In this document: positions 31,710 to 41,080 of the stretch, one piece after another
Layout: every line of letters starts with the position of its first letter
Position numbering within the stretch: position 1 is the first letter of the stretch
Assembly (NCBI GenBank): GCA_023053575.1
Contig: JAKZAP010000009.1
Location: 12,009,869 to 12,073,868, forward strand
Reading direction: 5' to 3'
Source: Branchinecta lynchi
Taxonomy: Eukaryota; Arthropoda; Branchiopoda; Anostraca; Branchinectidae
Length of the DNA stretch: 64,000 nt
Position numbers and translations under genes: made by a program
The notes under the pieces: model-generated
The model's database searches: none
Seen by the model: the letters and a program-made list of their open reading frames with translations, nothing else
What the model was told of the DNA's origin: nothing

Positions 31710-32060
31710 CAGTAGGTTTAAAAGTGGATTCCGACCAAATCGAACACGCCGATTCCGAATATGCCGGGAACTGGTTCCGGAAACGATGGCTTAAAGTAGA
31801 AATGAAGCTCGATACTCTTCCATTATTTCCTCTCTATAAGGAGTATCGCTCTCAAACACAGTAGGTTGAAAAATGGATTCCGAACAAATCGAACCCACTG
31901 ATTCCGAATATGCCGATAATAAATTCCGAAATAGGTGGCTTAAAGTAGAAATGAAGCCTGATGCTCTTCCATTATTTCTCCTCACTAATGAGTACAGCTA
32001 TCAAACACAGTGGTTGAAAAATGGATTACAACCAAATCGAACCCGTTGATTATGAATATA
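31710..32060. repeat. Tandem repeat, about 149 bp, three copies
   Basis: 'GTAGGTTGAAAAATGGATTCC' (or a close variant) begins units at about 31712, 31861 and 32009, each with 'GAACAAATCGAACCC' and 'TGGCTTAAAGTAGAAATGAAG'. It lies between the endonuclease and reverse transcriptase pieces of a LINE. Confidence 0.65.
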
Positions 32061-32474
32061 TAGACCTGAAACCTGATAAGTTATTCTCCTCCTCAGAAAC
32101 AAGTGCCATCATCTGGTATAGTGGGCTACTGTCGGCAGAAAAGTTATTCTAACCAAATTGAACCCGCTGATTCCGTGTGCCAGGAATAGACACTCGTTGA
32201 CTAAGGATGATTGTGATGCGAGTCTGTTGCTTAATAACCTAAGTTTGCTGGAATGAATCAACAACTACAGGGATTACAACTGGTTCAAATAATATGCTCG
32301 TGTATTGAAATGTCGCACGAAATATCTAAAGCACAAACAGACGAGTTGAATGGGACACACAAATCTCAAACTTTGCCAACGTTGCTTCACAAAATCAAAT
32401 TTTCCCATTCTTCATTCGAGTCGTCAGAGCACCTGCCCCCCATACGAACATTTTCGCGGCAACAGTCGAGGTAG

Positions 32475-32621
32475 TGTAAAAACGAGGTCCCCCCCCCCAA
32501 ACATACAAAAATAATAATTTGTATAGGCTTTTCCCTCTGATCTATGTGTTTTTTGTACTTTTTTGTCTCCGACCAGCAGGCACACCCCCCTCCCCGAAAA
32601 AAAAACCTGAATACGGGCCTG
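32475..32621. mobile_element. hAT MITE, CAGGCCCGTATCC family, 5'-truncated inverted copy
   Basis: Right end GAATACGGGCCTG and internal 'TATAGGCTTTTCCCTCTGATC' match the family at 20362. The opposite end is not recognisable. Confidence 0.65.
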
Positions 32622-33084
32622 GCTGCAACCATGGGTAAAAATCATCGTATTACTATGTCAAGTTCAGCTACATTATTTCCCCTATTAATAGTCAGAAATC
32701 AAATATTTTGCCTTTTACGGCGTTCTCTGAGTAAGTAGCAAGAAAGTCTGATCTTTAGTTGCTTTTACTGTCATGTTTTTTTTCGCAATTTTATCTCCTC
32801 TTCCGTGCCTTCTCTGTAGGGTTGACTAATTAGCGGCGATTCTTGCTTGTGCGCACTACCTGCTGAGCAAATCTCAACTAAAATAGATACTTTTCGAGAA
32901 GGGGTCTAACACTTCCAAGAAGCAAGTTTAAACGAACAAAAAAAGTGTTTTTAGGAGTTAAGCCAGTGTCGGATACCACCGTTCCAAGCATATTCTGAAT
33001 CAGGATTTTTTGGCCTACAAAATGGTATCGTCAGACTGACTGTACCTTTTGGGTCGGGTGTTTTCGAAACTAAGCGTCTTTTGA
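32622..33084. other. Unassigned sequence before the LINE reverse transcriptase
   Basis: No TIR or gene. The last about 80 bp may be LINE linker with a stop (TGA at 33082). Confidence 0.3.
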
Positions 33085-35202
33085 CGAGCTGGCGGTCGGA
33101 CTATAAGAGACTTTTCTGTCTCGACTGCGGGTGTCATCTCACAGCCTGAGACTACTTCGCCAGTGCTTGATTGGTCCGCAGCCTCTTTAAAAAACTTGGC
33201 GGATTATTCTGATGCCGTTGGAGTTAAACTGGGAGCTAGCACTGCTCGGCTAGGCACTCTATCTATGTGTAATAACCATCAGTGTACTGAACCGTCGCAC
33301 ATTTCTGAAATTAATAGTTTGTATTTATTGGTATGCTATGCTCTTTCGGTGTGTGCCATAAAGTGTGTCCCGGGAATACCGAAGCGTAAAAAGGGCCGTA
33401 ATATTCCGGGTTGGAACTCGTTTGTTAAGCCTGTATATGACGAATCCCGTGCTTATTTTCTTCGTTGGGTTCAGCTAGGTAGACCCCTGATTGGACAAGC
33501 AGTTGAGCTAATGAAAGCATCGAGAGCGCAATTTAAAAAAACTTTGAAGTGGTGCAGAGTTAATGAATGTGTTATCCGGGCTGAATGCCTGGCGTCTTAT
33601 TTTTCGGTTGGGAAACATCAATTTTGGTCGCTTGTAAAACGAATGCGTGGCTCACAGTCTGCTTCATTGCCGCTTTCTTTGGACGGTGTGACTGGTGGAG
33701 ATAACATTGCGAACCTTTGGAGTACTTCGTTTAAAACTCTGTTTAATTCGGTGCCGTCCTCGTTGAGCGGTGTCCATGATCTTTGCCTCGGTTTGCCGTT
33801 TGAATTTGAACCTATTAATGTCGAGGATGTTCTGAAAGCAATTTCGCGAATGAATAATTGTGGCCCTGGACCGGACGGTTTGTCTGCTTCTCATTTAAAA
33901 CATGCGATGAGACCTCTAAGTAGTTTTTTGCCTGCTTTGTTTAATTCAATGATATCCCACAGTATGTTGCCGGATTCGTTGACAAGAGTAGTTCTTGTTC
34001 CTGTTCCTAAAGTAAAAAATGGTAATATGTCGTCTTCTTCAAATTATCGGCCCATAGCTTTAGCCAGCGCTTTCTCTAAAATTTTTGAACGATGTATTCT
34101 GTCAAAAATTGAACCGTATTTGGCGACGTCAGAATATCAGTTTGGGTTCAAGCCCCATTCATCGACAGAATTCTGTGTTTTTATCCTGAAAAGTGTTATT
34201 ATGTACTTCTGGTTGTTTGGCTCGGCGGTTTTTGTATGCTTTATTGATGCGCGTAAAGCATTTGATCGGGTTAATCACAAAAAACTGTTGCTGGAGTTGC
34301 TTAAAAGAGGTGTTCCCGCTCCGTATGTTTTGTTACTTGAAGTGTGGTTTCGACAACAAACGTTTGAAGTTAAGTGGGGTATTTATCGTAGTAGCCCGTT
34401 TCGTGTACAGAATGGTGTCAGGCAGGGAGGTATTTTATCCCCTTTTCTGTATAATATTTATGTTGATGATTTAAATAGTCGGCTTTGCGCCATGTCAGTT
34501 GGTTGTTTCATTAGTAATAAGTGCTTTAATAATTTGAGTTATGCGGATGATCTTGTCCTCATGGCTCCGAGTATTAATGCTTTGAACCTCCTACTTCGAG
34601 TATGTGAGAAATTTGCACTGGAGAGAGATATTGTTTTTAACACAGAAAAAACGGAATGCATGGCATTTATACCACCAGAGTTGAAAATCAAAATTGTCCC
34701 TCCTGTGTTGCTGTGTTCGTCACGGCTGAAATTTGTTTCAGAGTTTAAATATCTTGGATTCTGGTTTACGCCTGACCTGCGGGATATTACTCATTTGCGG
34801 CATTTAACAAGAAGTCTGTGTGTGCGAGGAAATGTAGTTGCTAGAAAATTTCAGTTTTGTTCTGCGATTATCCGTGATAGGCTGTTCGGTACTTTTTGTT
34901 TTCAGTTTTACTGTCTTGCTCTTTGTACTAATTTCACTGCTGGTGCGATAAATGTGACCCGCGTCACTTACAATAACTGCTACAGAAAACTTCACCGACT
35001 CCCATACCGGTGTAGCGCTTCGGGGATGTTCGCCAATAATCGTATGCCTTCGTTTTACGAACTAAAACGTAAAGCAGTTTCATCGCTAAAAAGCCGCCTT
35101 TTGAGATCAGATAACAACCTGATCCAAATTCTTACCGCTCCAATTTTTCAACTTTCACTGCCTTTGTGGAAAAAATGGAGCGATGAACTTGTGGTTCGTT
35201 GA
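33085..35202 (+). CDS. LINE reverse transcriptase (CR1/L2/Jockey-type), ORF2 remnant
   Basis: An uninterrupted frame of about 705 codons opens after a stop at 33082. There is no ATG near its beginning; the first start-like codon, at 33163, is GTG, so this is the 3' part of a longer ORF2. The linker has IPGWNSFV. RT blocks in order: GPGPDGLSASHLK, NYRPIALASAFSK, QFGFKPHSSTEF, motif A FIDARKAFD (about 34240), motif B VRQGGILSPFLYN, motif C YADD (34540-34551), then KTECMAF and FKYLGFWF. There is no RNase H domain; the tail ends LSLPLWKKW. All catalytic aspartates are present, so the RT core may still be functional, but the endonuclease is separated from it by 1.4 kb of other repeats. Confidence 0.88.
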   Translation, partial: RAGGRTIRDFSVSTAGVISQPETTSPVLDWSAASLKNLADYSDAVGVKLGASTARLGTLSMCNNHQCTEPSHISEINSLYLLVCYALSVCAIKCVPGIPKRKKGRNIPGWNSFVKPVYDESRAYFLRWVQLGRPLIGQAVELMKASRAQFKKTLKWCRVNECVIRAECLASYFSVGKHQFWSLVKRMRGSQSASLPLSLDGVTGGDNIANLWSTSFKTLFNSVPSSLSGVHDLCLGLPFEFEPINVEDVLKAISRMNNCGPGPDGLSASHLKHAMRPLSSFLPALFNSMISHSMLPDSLTRVVLVPVPKVKNGNMSSSSNYRPIALASAFSKIFERCILSKIEPYLATSEYQFGFKPHSSTEFCVFILKSVIMYFWLFGSAVFVCFIDARKAFDRVNHKKLLLELLKRGVPAPYVLLLEVWFRQQTFEVKWGIYRSSPFRVQNGVRQGGILSPFLYNIYVDDLNSRLCAMSVGCFISNKCFNNLSYADDLVLMAPSINALNLLLRVCEKFALERDIVFNTEKTECMAFIPPELKIKIVPPVLLCSSRLKFVSEFKYLGFWFTPDLRDITHLRHLTRSLCVRGNVVARKFQFCSAIIRDRLFGTFCFQFYCLALCTNFTAGAINVTRVTYNNCYRKLHRLPYRCSASGMFANNRMPSFYELKRKAVSSLKSRLLRSDNNLIQILTAPIFQLSLPLWKKWSDELVVR

Positions 35203-35285
35203 TGCTTTTTGATACATATGTGGTTATGTGTGATATTTAGGCTAGAATGTGTGTTTTTTCCTTGTGTATATGGCTACGGCTGAAT

Positions 35286-35313
35286 TAAATAAATAAATAA
35301 ATAAATAAATAAA
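35286..35313 (+). repeat. (TAAA)n tail at LINE 3' end
   Basis: About seven TAAA units follow the RT stop by about 80 bp. Short tandem tails instead of poly-A are typical of CR1/L2/Jockey-type LINEs and mark this element's 3' end. Confidence 0.75.
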
Positions 35314-35317
35314 CTCC

Positions 35318-36270
35318 CTGCTTAGTTACCATGATGACCGTTACAAATTCGTAGATGATCTGTCCATAGTGCTCGCTTATCTAGTAGAAAACACTATCAT
35401 AACGAAGCAGTTTTCAGATCAATTATCTAAATAGCTGAAAACCGAATGCTCAAGTCACGACCTCACCATTAACGTAGCTAAGTCGAAGATAATTCGTTTC
35501 AACCCCCTAAAGCGGAATATAGATATGCCGGTAGTTCCCTTCCCGATTGTGAACGAGATACAAATTCTGGGAGTAACTTTCACGAGTGACTGTATAGCTT
35601 CCGTGCCCACATTAATTCAACCGTCGACAAGGCTAATGCAAGCCGTCAGACACTTATTAAAATGGGGCGTTTTGGGTGTGACACTGAAAGTCTGCTCCGT
35701 GCTTACCTGTGCTACGTTCGCCTATTGCTCGAGTACGCGAGCCCGGTGTGGGGTCCATCTGCAATCTACAGCGTACGTATACTCTTGATGACTATCCCTC
35801 GTTGGCGATGCAAAATCTCCGGCCTCTCTGGGTACCTGGCGGAAGAAAGGAAGTGGTGTCACAGCTGCGCCCAAAGATCGCCGTGATTGCTTGACACACG
35901 ATTTGAGTCGTTACGGACACGCTTACTCCTTCTTCCTGAGGATCACTGGCGTGTTTCGGACTTAGTCATATAGAGTATTACACGACATAGAGTCCGTCCA
36001 TAAAAGAGCAGCAAGGATGATCCGAAACCGCGACATACTCTACGAAAAAGCCGTTGAAAAACTGAATTTATCACTGCTTAAAGTCCGGTTTGAAAAACAG
36101 ATTTTGCAGTTTGGCAAATCTATCCTAGACAATACGAGCCACCGGTCACTGCTAGCGGAAACAGCCCCTCCCAATAATCGAACTCGATTGCAAAATAAAC
36201 TTCTACCCTTAAAGTCTGCACTAATCGTTCCAGGAACTCGTTTGTGCTTTTTTTACTTCGGTGTTCGATC
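35318..36270 (+). pseudogene. Second LINE reverse transcriptase fragment, frameshifted
   Basis: Translations in shifting frames give KFVDDLSIV (RT motif C), INVAKSKIIRF, IQILGVTFTSD, LLEYASPVWGPSAIY and, after an interrupting MITE, ESVHKRAARMIRNRD. These are the palm/thumb and C-terminal signatures of a LINE RT distinct from the one just upstream. Frameshifts and a 200-bp insertion make it dead. It starts directly after the (TAAA)n tail of the previous LINE. Confidence 0.75.
35779..35978. mobile_element. MITE with ATACTCTTGATGACT / ATACTCTATATGACT termini, copy 1
   Basis: 200 bp whose ends match at 13 of 15 positions. It splits the RT fragment between GPSAIY and ESVHKRAARMI, so the boundaries are confirmed by the protein. 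Copies: 36849-37190 (interrupted) and 62460-62675 (inverted). TSD uncertain. Confidence 0.75.
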
Positions 36271-36848
36271 CTGAATCGTAGTGTGTGTTTGTAATTTATA
36301 ATTTGTAATTAATTGAATTTAGTTATGCTATGATAGTTTCTAAATATACCGATCTACCCTCTCTCTCTCTCTATTGTAAGATTCTGACCTCAGCAAGTCA
36401 GGGGAGAAAGTAAATCTGGAAACTGTTTACCCGACACACCGACAAAGAGATGCTTCCCACGACTAATATCATTTACATGTTCTTCGCGAATCTGGAGGAC
36501 CATAAAACATTATTAAAGGTATTACCCGTATCTATATGCTGGTGCAAACCTCTCCGAAGGCAGGTGCAGTTAACTAATTCGAATACCAAAGCAGTCACCA
36601 TTACAAGTTGTTAGGCAGCCTTTATGCCGAGAAACTAGGCTAAGTACCTTGTGTCAACTTAACTGGGCTGTTGTAAGCAGTGTTGCCACTCCACTGCTTC
36701 GCTGTGCCGGCCGCGCAAAACGCAGCATCCTCCAACCGAAATGCGGTAAAATTTGCGATATTCTCGAAAGACACGAACCTTATTTTTTATTTTACGAAGA
36801 ATAGGTGCCAAAGAACGTTTCACAGTCCAAACTGAAACAACAGTAACT
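36271..36848. other. Unassigned; (CT)n run at about 36359-36372
   Basis: Probable 3' end of the preceding LINE fragment up to about 36370, then no recognisable feature. Confidence 0.35.
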
Positions 36849-37190
36849 ATACTCTATATGACTAAGTCCAAAACACCCCAATGAACCTGCCAAATAACTA
36901 GAAACGTCGCCCGAACGACGACACAAATCGAGGGGTTGCGCACTGGTGCCTCATGGTGTACAAGTTCCCTGCCTCACGCCTGTCTCACGTGCCTCATGCC
37001 TGCTTCACGTGCCTCACGTGCATCTGCCTCATGGTGTACACGAAATCGGCCAGTGCGCAACCCCTCGACACAAATCATGTGTCGACCAATAAACGGCGTT
37101 CGTTGGGAACAGCTGTGGTGACACTTCCGGCACTTCCGCTAGGTACACGGTGATTCTTCATCGGAACATAGAGTTAGTCATCAACAGTAT
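36849..37190. mobile_element. ATACTCTATATGACT MITE, copy 2, interrupted
   Basis: Ends ATACTCTATATGACT and AGTCATCAACAGTAT. Removing the nested hAT MITE and one 8-bp duplication leaves about 195 bp, in line with the 200- and 216-bp copies. Confidence 0.75.
36929..37067. mobile_element. hAT-type MITE, CGAGGGGTTGC family, nested
   Basis: 139 bp with 18-bp exact TIRs (CGAGGGGTTGCGCACTGG) and an exact 8-bp duplication ACACAAAT (36921-36928, 37068-37075). The interior is a degenerate repeat of 'GCCTCACGTGC'. Confidence 0.88.
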
Positions 37191-37244
37191 TAGTTACTAT
37201 TTTCGATATTCCTTCAGTCCACGCTGACTGCAAATCATATTTGC

Positions 37245-37500
37245 AGTTGCCAACGTTCGATCAGCTCAAGGTTTCTGCTCGTTGTTCTTTGCGTGAGCGT
37301 CTCCTGGCATCTGATAATGAGCTTGTTGATGTATTGTGTGCCCCTCTCTTACGCCTTTCGTTGCCAATATGGCAAAAGTTGTATGAGCCTCATGATATCG
37401 GCTAGACTACCGCTGTACTTTGCTTAACTTGTTGTTCCTTTTGTGTTATTTTTCTATAGCCGTTTGGCTGGATTAAAATTATTGTATTATTGTATTGTAT
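37245..37500 (+). pseudogene. LINE 3'-end fragment
   Basis: Translates to LPTFDQLKVSA...RERLLASDNELV...LRLSLPIWQKLY and a stop, closely matching the C-terminus of the RT at 33085-35202 (MPSFYELK...LSLPLWKKW). The 3' tail is a degenerate (TATTG)n. A severely 5'-truncated insertion of the same LINE family. Confidence 0.75.
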
Positions 37501-37502
37501 AT

Positions 37503-37623
37503 TTGACGGTGCAAAACGGATAAGTAGGCCACATTTCATTAGAGCTATAATTCGGCTCTTCTTGGCAAGGGTCCTCTTCAGGCTAAAGCCGCTGTAGCCG
37601 ACTTATCCGTTTTGCACCGTCAA
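37503..37623. mobile_element. Small MITE, TTGACGGTGCAAAACGG termini
   Basis: 121 bp with a 23-bp exact TIR (TTGACGGTGCAAAACGGATA + AGT). It sits directly at the end of the LINE tail. TATA-like sequence on both sides makes the target duplication ambiguous. Confidence 0.75.
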
Positions 37624-38312
37624 TATACTATTTTCGTTTCAACCTCATGAAAAGTTACTACGCTGACCGTTCCAACCTTCTCGAAACAGTAAGTCGGGAC
37701 TGTAGTTAGCGTGATAACTAGGATCTCTGTGACGTGATCGCCCCAATCTGCCCGCTGCTCAATATCTTGCCGAAGATAGGAAAATTCGTTCCAGCCTTAA
37801 AGGACCCCTCTAGCTTAGTCTACCTTTTATAATATACTTAGCTCCCATATGGAATTATAAGCTTCTAAAATCCCCACCTTTCTCCATTATTTCGTTTCGT
37901 AAGTACAAATTTTTAGCGCTTTTTCGGCCTTGCCGAGTTTTCCCGTCCCTCAACGAAAAGTTTGCCGGAATCTTTATTGTCCGCTGACAAATCTTTCACA
38001 AGTAAGGATATGATAATCTCCTGTTTATTACTTCTTTTGTTTGCTTAGTTTTCCCACTTTTTAACCAAGGCACGTTCGGTTTTTAAATCTTTTGCGCCCA
38101 GCCGCCACGCCGGAGAGCAGGAAGGCTGCATATAATCGACAAGCGCTAATAAGAGAATCGCTAGTTTCAGGTGGAAAGTAATGGTATCTTCGGAAACGTT
38201 ATTTCTAGTAAGAGCTGTGCTTTAACGCCAATAGGCCAGGATACGTGACGTCATACGTAGTAGCAAGGTAGTAGCTACGCCTCGAACTACGCTAAGTAGG
38301 GTGGAACACGCT
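37624..38312. mobile_element. AGCGTGTTCCACC MITE, copy 2, left end lost, interrupted
   Basis: 'AAAAGTTACTACGCTGACCG' on the left and 'GGGTGGAACACGCT' on the right match 27648-27931. A TTAA MITE (37801-38221) interrupts it at 'TTCCAGCCTTAA'. Confidence 0.7.
37801..38221. mobile_element. piggyBac-like MITE, AGCACAACTC family, inverted copy, nested
   Basis: Flanked by TTAA (37797-37800, 38222-38225); begins AGGACCCCTCTAGC and ends AGAGCTGTGCT. Collinear with the inverse of 26521-26974. Confidence 0.8.
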
Positions 38313-38838
38313 CTAAGTGTCATTTTAATCTGAGTTTTACTTGAAGCGGTGTGTAGTTTCCTTCAAGTGGAAGGTAAAATCTACCGTATGACCGCGAGAG
38401 AACACGCGCTAAGTAGCGCTTTGGTAACTGGGGTCCAAGCTTTTTTAGTCTAAGCTTTCAACTTTAATATTTATCGCAATAAGGTTCATAAAACAGCTGT
38501 GTCCTGGTGAAAATGGACCTGTTATGGCTGGCGCTCCACATCTTACAATCTATCCTCCTGTATTATCAAGTCGAATTCACCGACACAGGCATTCCCTTCT
38601 CACTAATGTCCTTATCTTGATGAAGTCCAGTTTAACGAGAATAAGTTAATGTGTCAGAAACTTCAAAAAGGAACACTGAGATCGACAGACAAGACTACTC
38701 AGAATCGAAAGAATCCTGGCTCCTGAGTTCACACATTCTAACATCTGTCACGCCACACATAATATGTTCGGACGCGCAAGAGGCAATATCCAGGGGTTAC
38801 CCACTGTTTTATCAGTAGTGAACTGAAAGACAAAAATG
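38313..38838. other. Unassigned sequence
   Basis: I see no gene. It is the 3' flank of the tRNA gene. Confidence 0.3.
38832..38838 (-). terminator. Pol III terminator of the tRNA gene
   Basis: A run of five Ts on the minus strand directly after the tRNA-like sequence. Confidence 0.6.
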
Positions 38839-38911
38839 CTCCTCAGCCGGGATTTGAACCCACGACCCTCTGCTTGCAAGGCAGGCGCTCTACCAACTGA
38901 GCTACCGAGGG
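38839..38911 (-). tRNA. tRNA-Ala (anticodon UGC), possibly a tRNA-derived copy
   Basis: On the minus strand a cloverleaf can be drawn: acceptor CCCTCGG/CTGAGGA, D arm GCTCAGTTGGTAGAGC (box A), anticodon loop CTTGCAA with TGC at 34-36, variable loop of 5, T arm GTGGGTTCAAATCCCGG (box B). A TTTTT Pol III terminator follows within a few bases of the 3' end. Mismatches occur at acceptor pair 1-72, at 27-43 and at T-stem 49-65, so it may be a diverged gene or a tRNA-derived SINE head. The terminator directly after the tRNA argues against a long SINE body. Confidence 0.72.
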
Positions 38912-39026
38912 GCTTGAGAACAGATTTCGCAAACCACTACAATAGTCGGGTAGAAGCCGGCCATAGGAACAGTGATTCCGCCCGAAGGCAAATTCATCTA
39001 ACCAGTTCACGTCCCCATGTCACGGA

Positions 39027-39095
39027 AATTAATAATAATACACAGATGGCACTTCACACAATGGACTTGTACCGTGACCAATAAACCAACAGTTT
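39027..39095. repeat. Inverted arm flanking the pearl-like element at 39170
   Basis: 'GATGGCACTTCACACAATGG' and 'ACTTGTACCGTGACCAATAAA' recur inverted at about 40580-40640, on the other side of the pearl-like element. Both are therefore arms of an outer element into which it inserted, or distal parts of it. Confidence 0.55.
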
Positions 39096-39169
39096 GTGGG
39101 TCCTGGTATGTCTACGTGGACCCAACAATGGAGTCCTAGACTTCTAAATTATATTAGAAGCAAGAGCTA

Positions 39170-40573
39170 AAAGCTCATATGGCACTTGTAAGGCTTGGTA
39201 AAAGGATGAAAGTAGGAATATCACCGGAATTCCGGACACTCCCTACAGCCTCCCCCCCCCTCGGTACCCGAAATACGGTCCGATTCTGTCACTGATGCAA
39301 CTAGGACTTGTGCCTGTACTTCCCACCAAGCTTCATCCTGAGCGCTCCACTCTATGCGTGTCACAAGATGTCCAGTTCTCCCCTCAGACCCCCCCACCCC
39401 CAGTTCATCGGATCCGGTCCGGACCTGAAATGGGACATGCTGAGACATGAGGTCTTTCAAGATATCAAGTTTCATTAAGATCCGATTACCCATTCGAAAG
39501 TTATGCATGCTACTAACTTCCGCATTCCGCCGTCTCCCCCTCCCCCCACGATAGTCAGATCGGGCAAATGACTGTTTCCAAGTTAATCTCGTCGGGTCCC
39601 TGAGATGCCTGCCAAGTTTTATCGTCCTAGCCCACCTGGAAGTACATTCACTACGGATCGTCGGAATTCCGGACCCCCCCCTCCAACTCCCCCCACAGTG
39701 TCCGAATCCGGTCCAGTCCTGTCAGTGATGTATCTAGAGCGTGTGCTAGTCCTTCGCACCAAGTTTCATCCCGATCACTCCACTCCGAGAGTTTCACACG
39801 ATTTCCGGTTCTCCCCTCCGATTCCCCCGCCCCCAGATTCGTCGGATCCGGTCCGGACTTGTAATGAGACACCTGAGACACGAGATCTTTCCAGATATCA
39901 AGTTTCATTACGATCCAATAACCCGTTCGAAAGTTATACATGTCCCTATTTTCCTGATTCCACCCCCTCCCCCTCCCCCCACGATGGTCGGATCGGGCGA
40001 GTGACTATTTCCAAGTTAGTTTGGTCGGGTCCCTCATACGTCTGCCAAGTTTTATCGTCCTAGCCCACCTGGAGGTACATTAACTACGGATCACCGGAAT
40101 TCCGGAACCCCCCTCAAACTCCCCCCCACAGTGTCCGAATCCGTTCCAGTTCTGTCAGTGATGTATCTAGAGCTTGGGCTTGTTCTTACCACCAAGTTTC
40201 ATCCCGCTCGCTCCACTCTCAGAGTTTCACATGATTTCCGGTTCCCCCCTCCGACCCCCCCCCCAGAGTCATCGGATCCGGTCCGGATTTGAAATGAGAC
40301 ATCCGAGACACGAGATCTTTCTAAATATCAAGTTTAATTAAGATCCGATCACCCGTTCGAAAGTTATGAATGTCCCTATTTTCCAGATTCCGCCACCTCC
40401 CCCTCCCCCCACGATGGTCGGATCGGGCAAGTGACTAATTCCAAGTTAGTTTGGTCGGGTCCCTAATATGCCTGCCAAGGTTCATCGTCCTAGCATATCT
40501 GGAAGTACCCTAACTCGCAAACACCGACTGACCGACCGACAGACCGACGGAAAAGTGATCGGTATATAAAAAA
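39170..40573 (+). mobile_element. Pearl-like element with three 433-bp tandem units
   Basis: Left end CAAGAGCTAAAAGCTCATAT with the AGCT..AGCT hairpin. 'CTGTCAGTGATG' (or CTGTCACTGATG) occurs at 39286, 39719 and 40152, a period of exactly 433 bp twice. Each unit has 'CACCAAGTTTCATCC', 'ATCGGATCCGGTCCGGA', 'ATATCAAGTTTCATTA'. The right end has an ACCGACCGACAGACCGACGG tract followed by GTGATCGGTATATAAA. It is non-coding. Same architecture as 43275-44909 but a different core length. Confidence 0.7.
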
Positions 40574-40575
40574 CT

Positions 40576-41004
40576 GTTTCTGGTTTATTGGTCACGGTAC
40601 AAGTCGCTTGTGTAAAGTGCCATCTATGTATTATGGCTACCCACTGTTCCTATGGTTCCTGCCGCCCCCACAAATAAGTTCAGAAGTTTGGCGAACAAGG
40701 TGCGATTCGTTCACTCGAGAAAACGTCAGCGTCACTACTATGTACATCTCGTCATCCTTTTCATCGAGTACATGACGTTTTTCATGAAAGTTTTAGGCCA
40801 AGTTAGAAATTATGTCTAAATTGTGTGTGTTTATACAGTTATTTATCTTGTGTTGTTTTTCGTTATTCTCTTTATGTATTTAGTATTTGGCGGGTTACAA
40901 ATAATATATATATATATATATACACTGCCCGGCACCTGCTGCACATTCCATAAATTAGGCGAGTCCCGCTTCAAAACATGCTGACATGTTCTACAGTTCT
41001 AACA
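40576..41004. other. Inverted arm, then unassigned sequence with (AT)n at about 40905-40921
   Basis: The first about 80 bp pair with 39027-39095. The remainder has no supported gene. Confidence 0.4.
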
Positions 41005-41080
41005 CAGTGGTTCCCAACCTTTTCCTTACCGCGTACCCCTTAATCAAGGTTCGAAAAGGTTACGTACCCCCTTTTCAGAA
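41005..41080. mobile_element. hAT terminus (CAGTGGTTCCCAACC)
   Basis: CAGTGGTTCCCAACCTTTTCC followed by 'GCGTACCCCTTAATCAA' matches the widespread terminus of Charlie/hobo-type hAT elements. I did not find the opposite end within the next kilobase, so the copy is partial or its far end has diverged. Confidence 0.55.
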
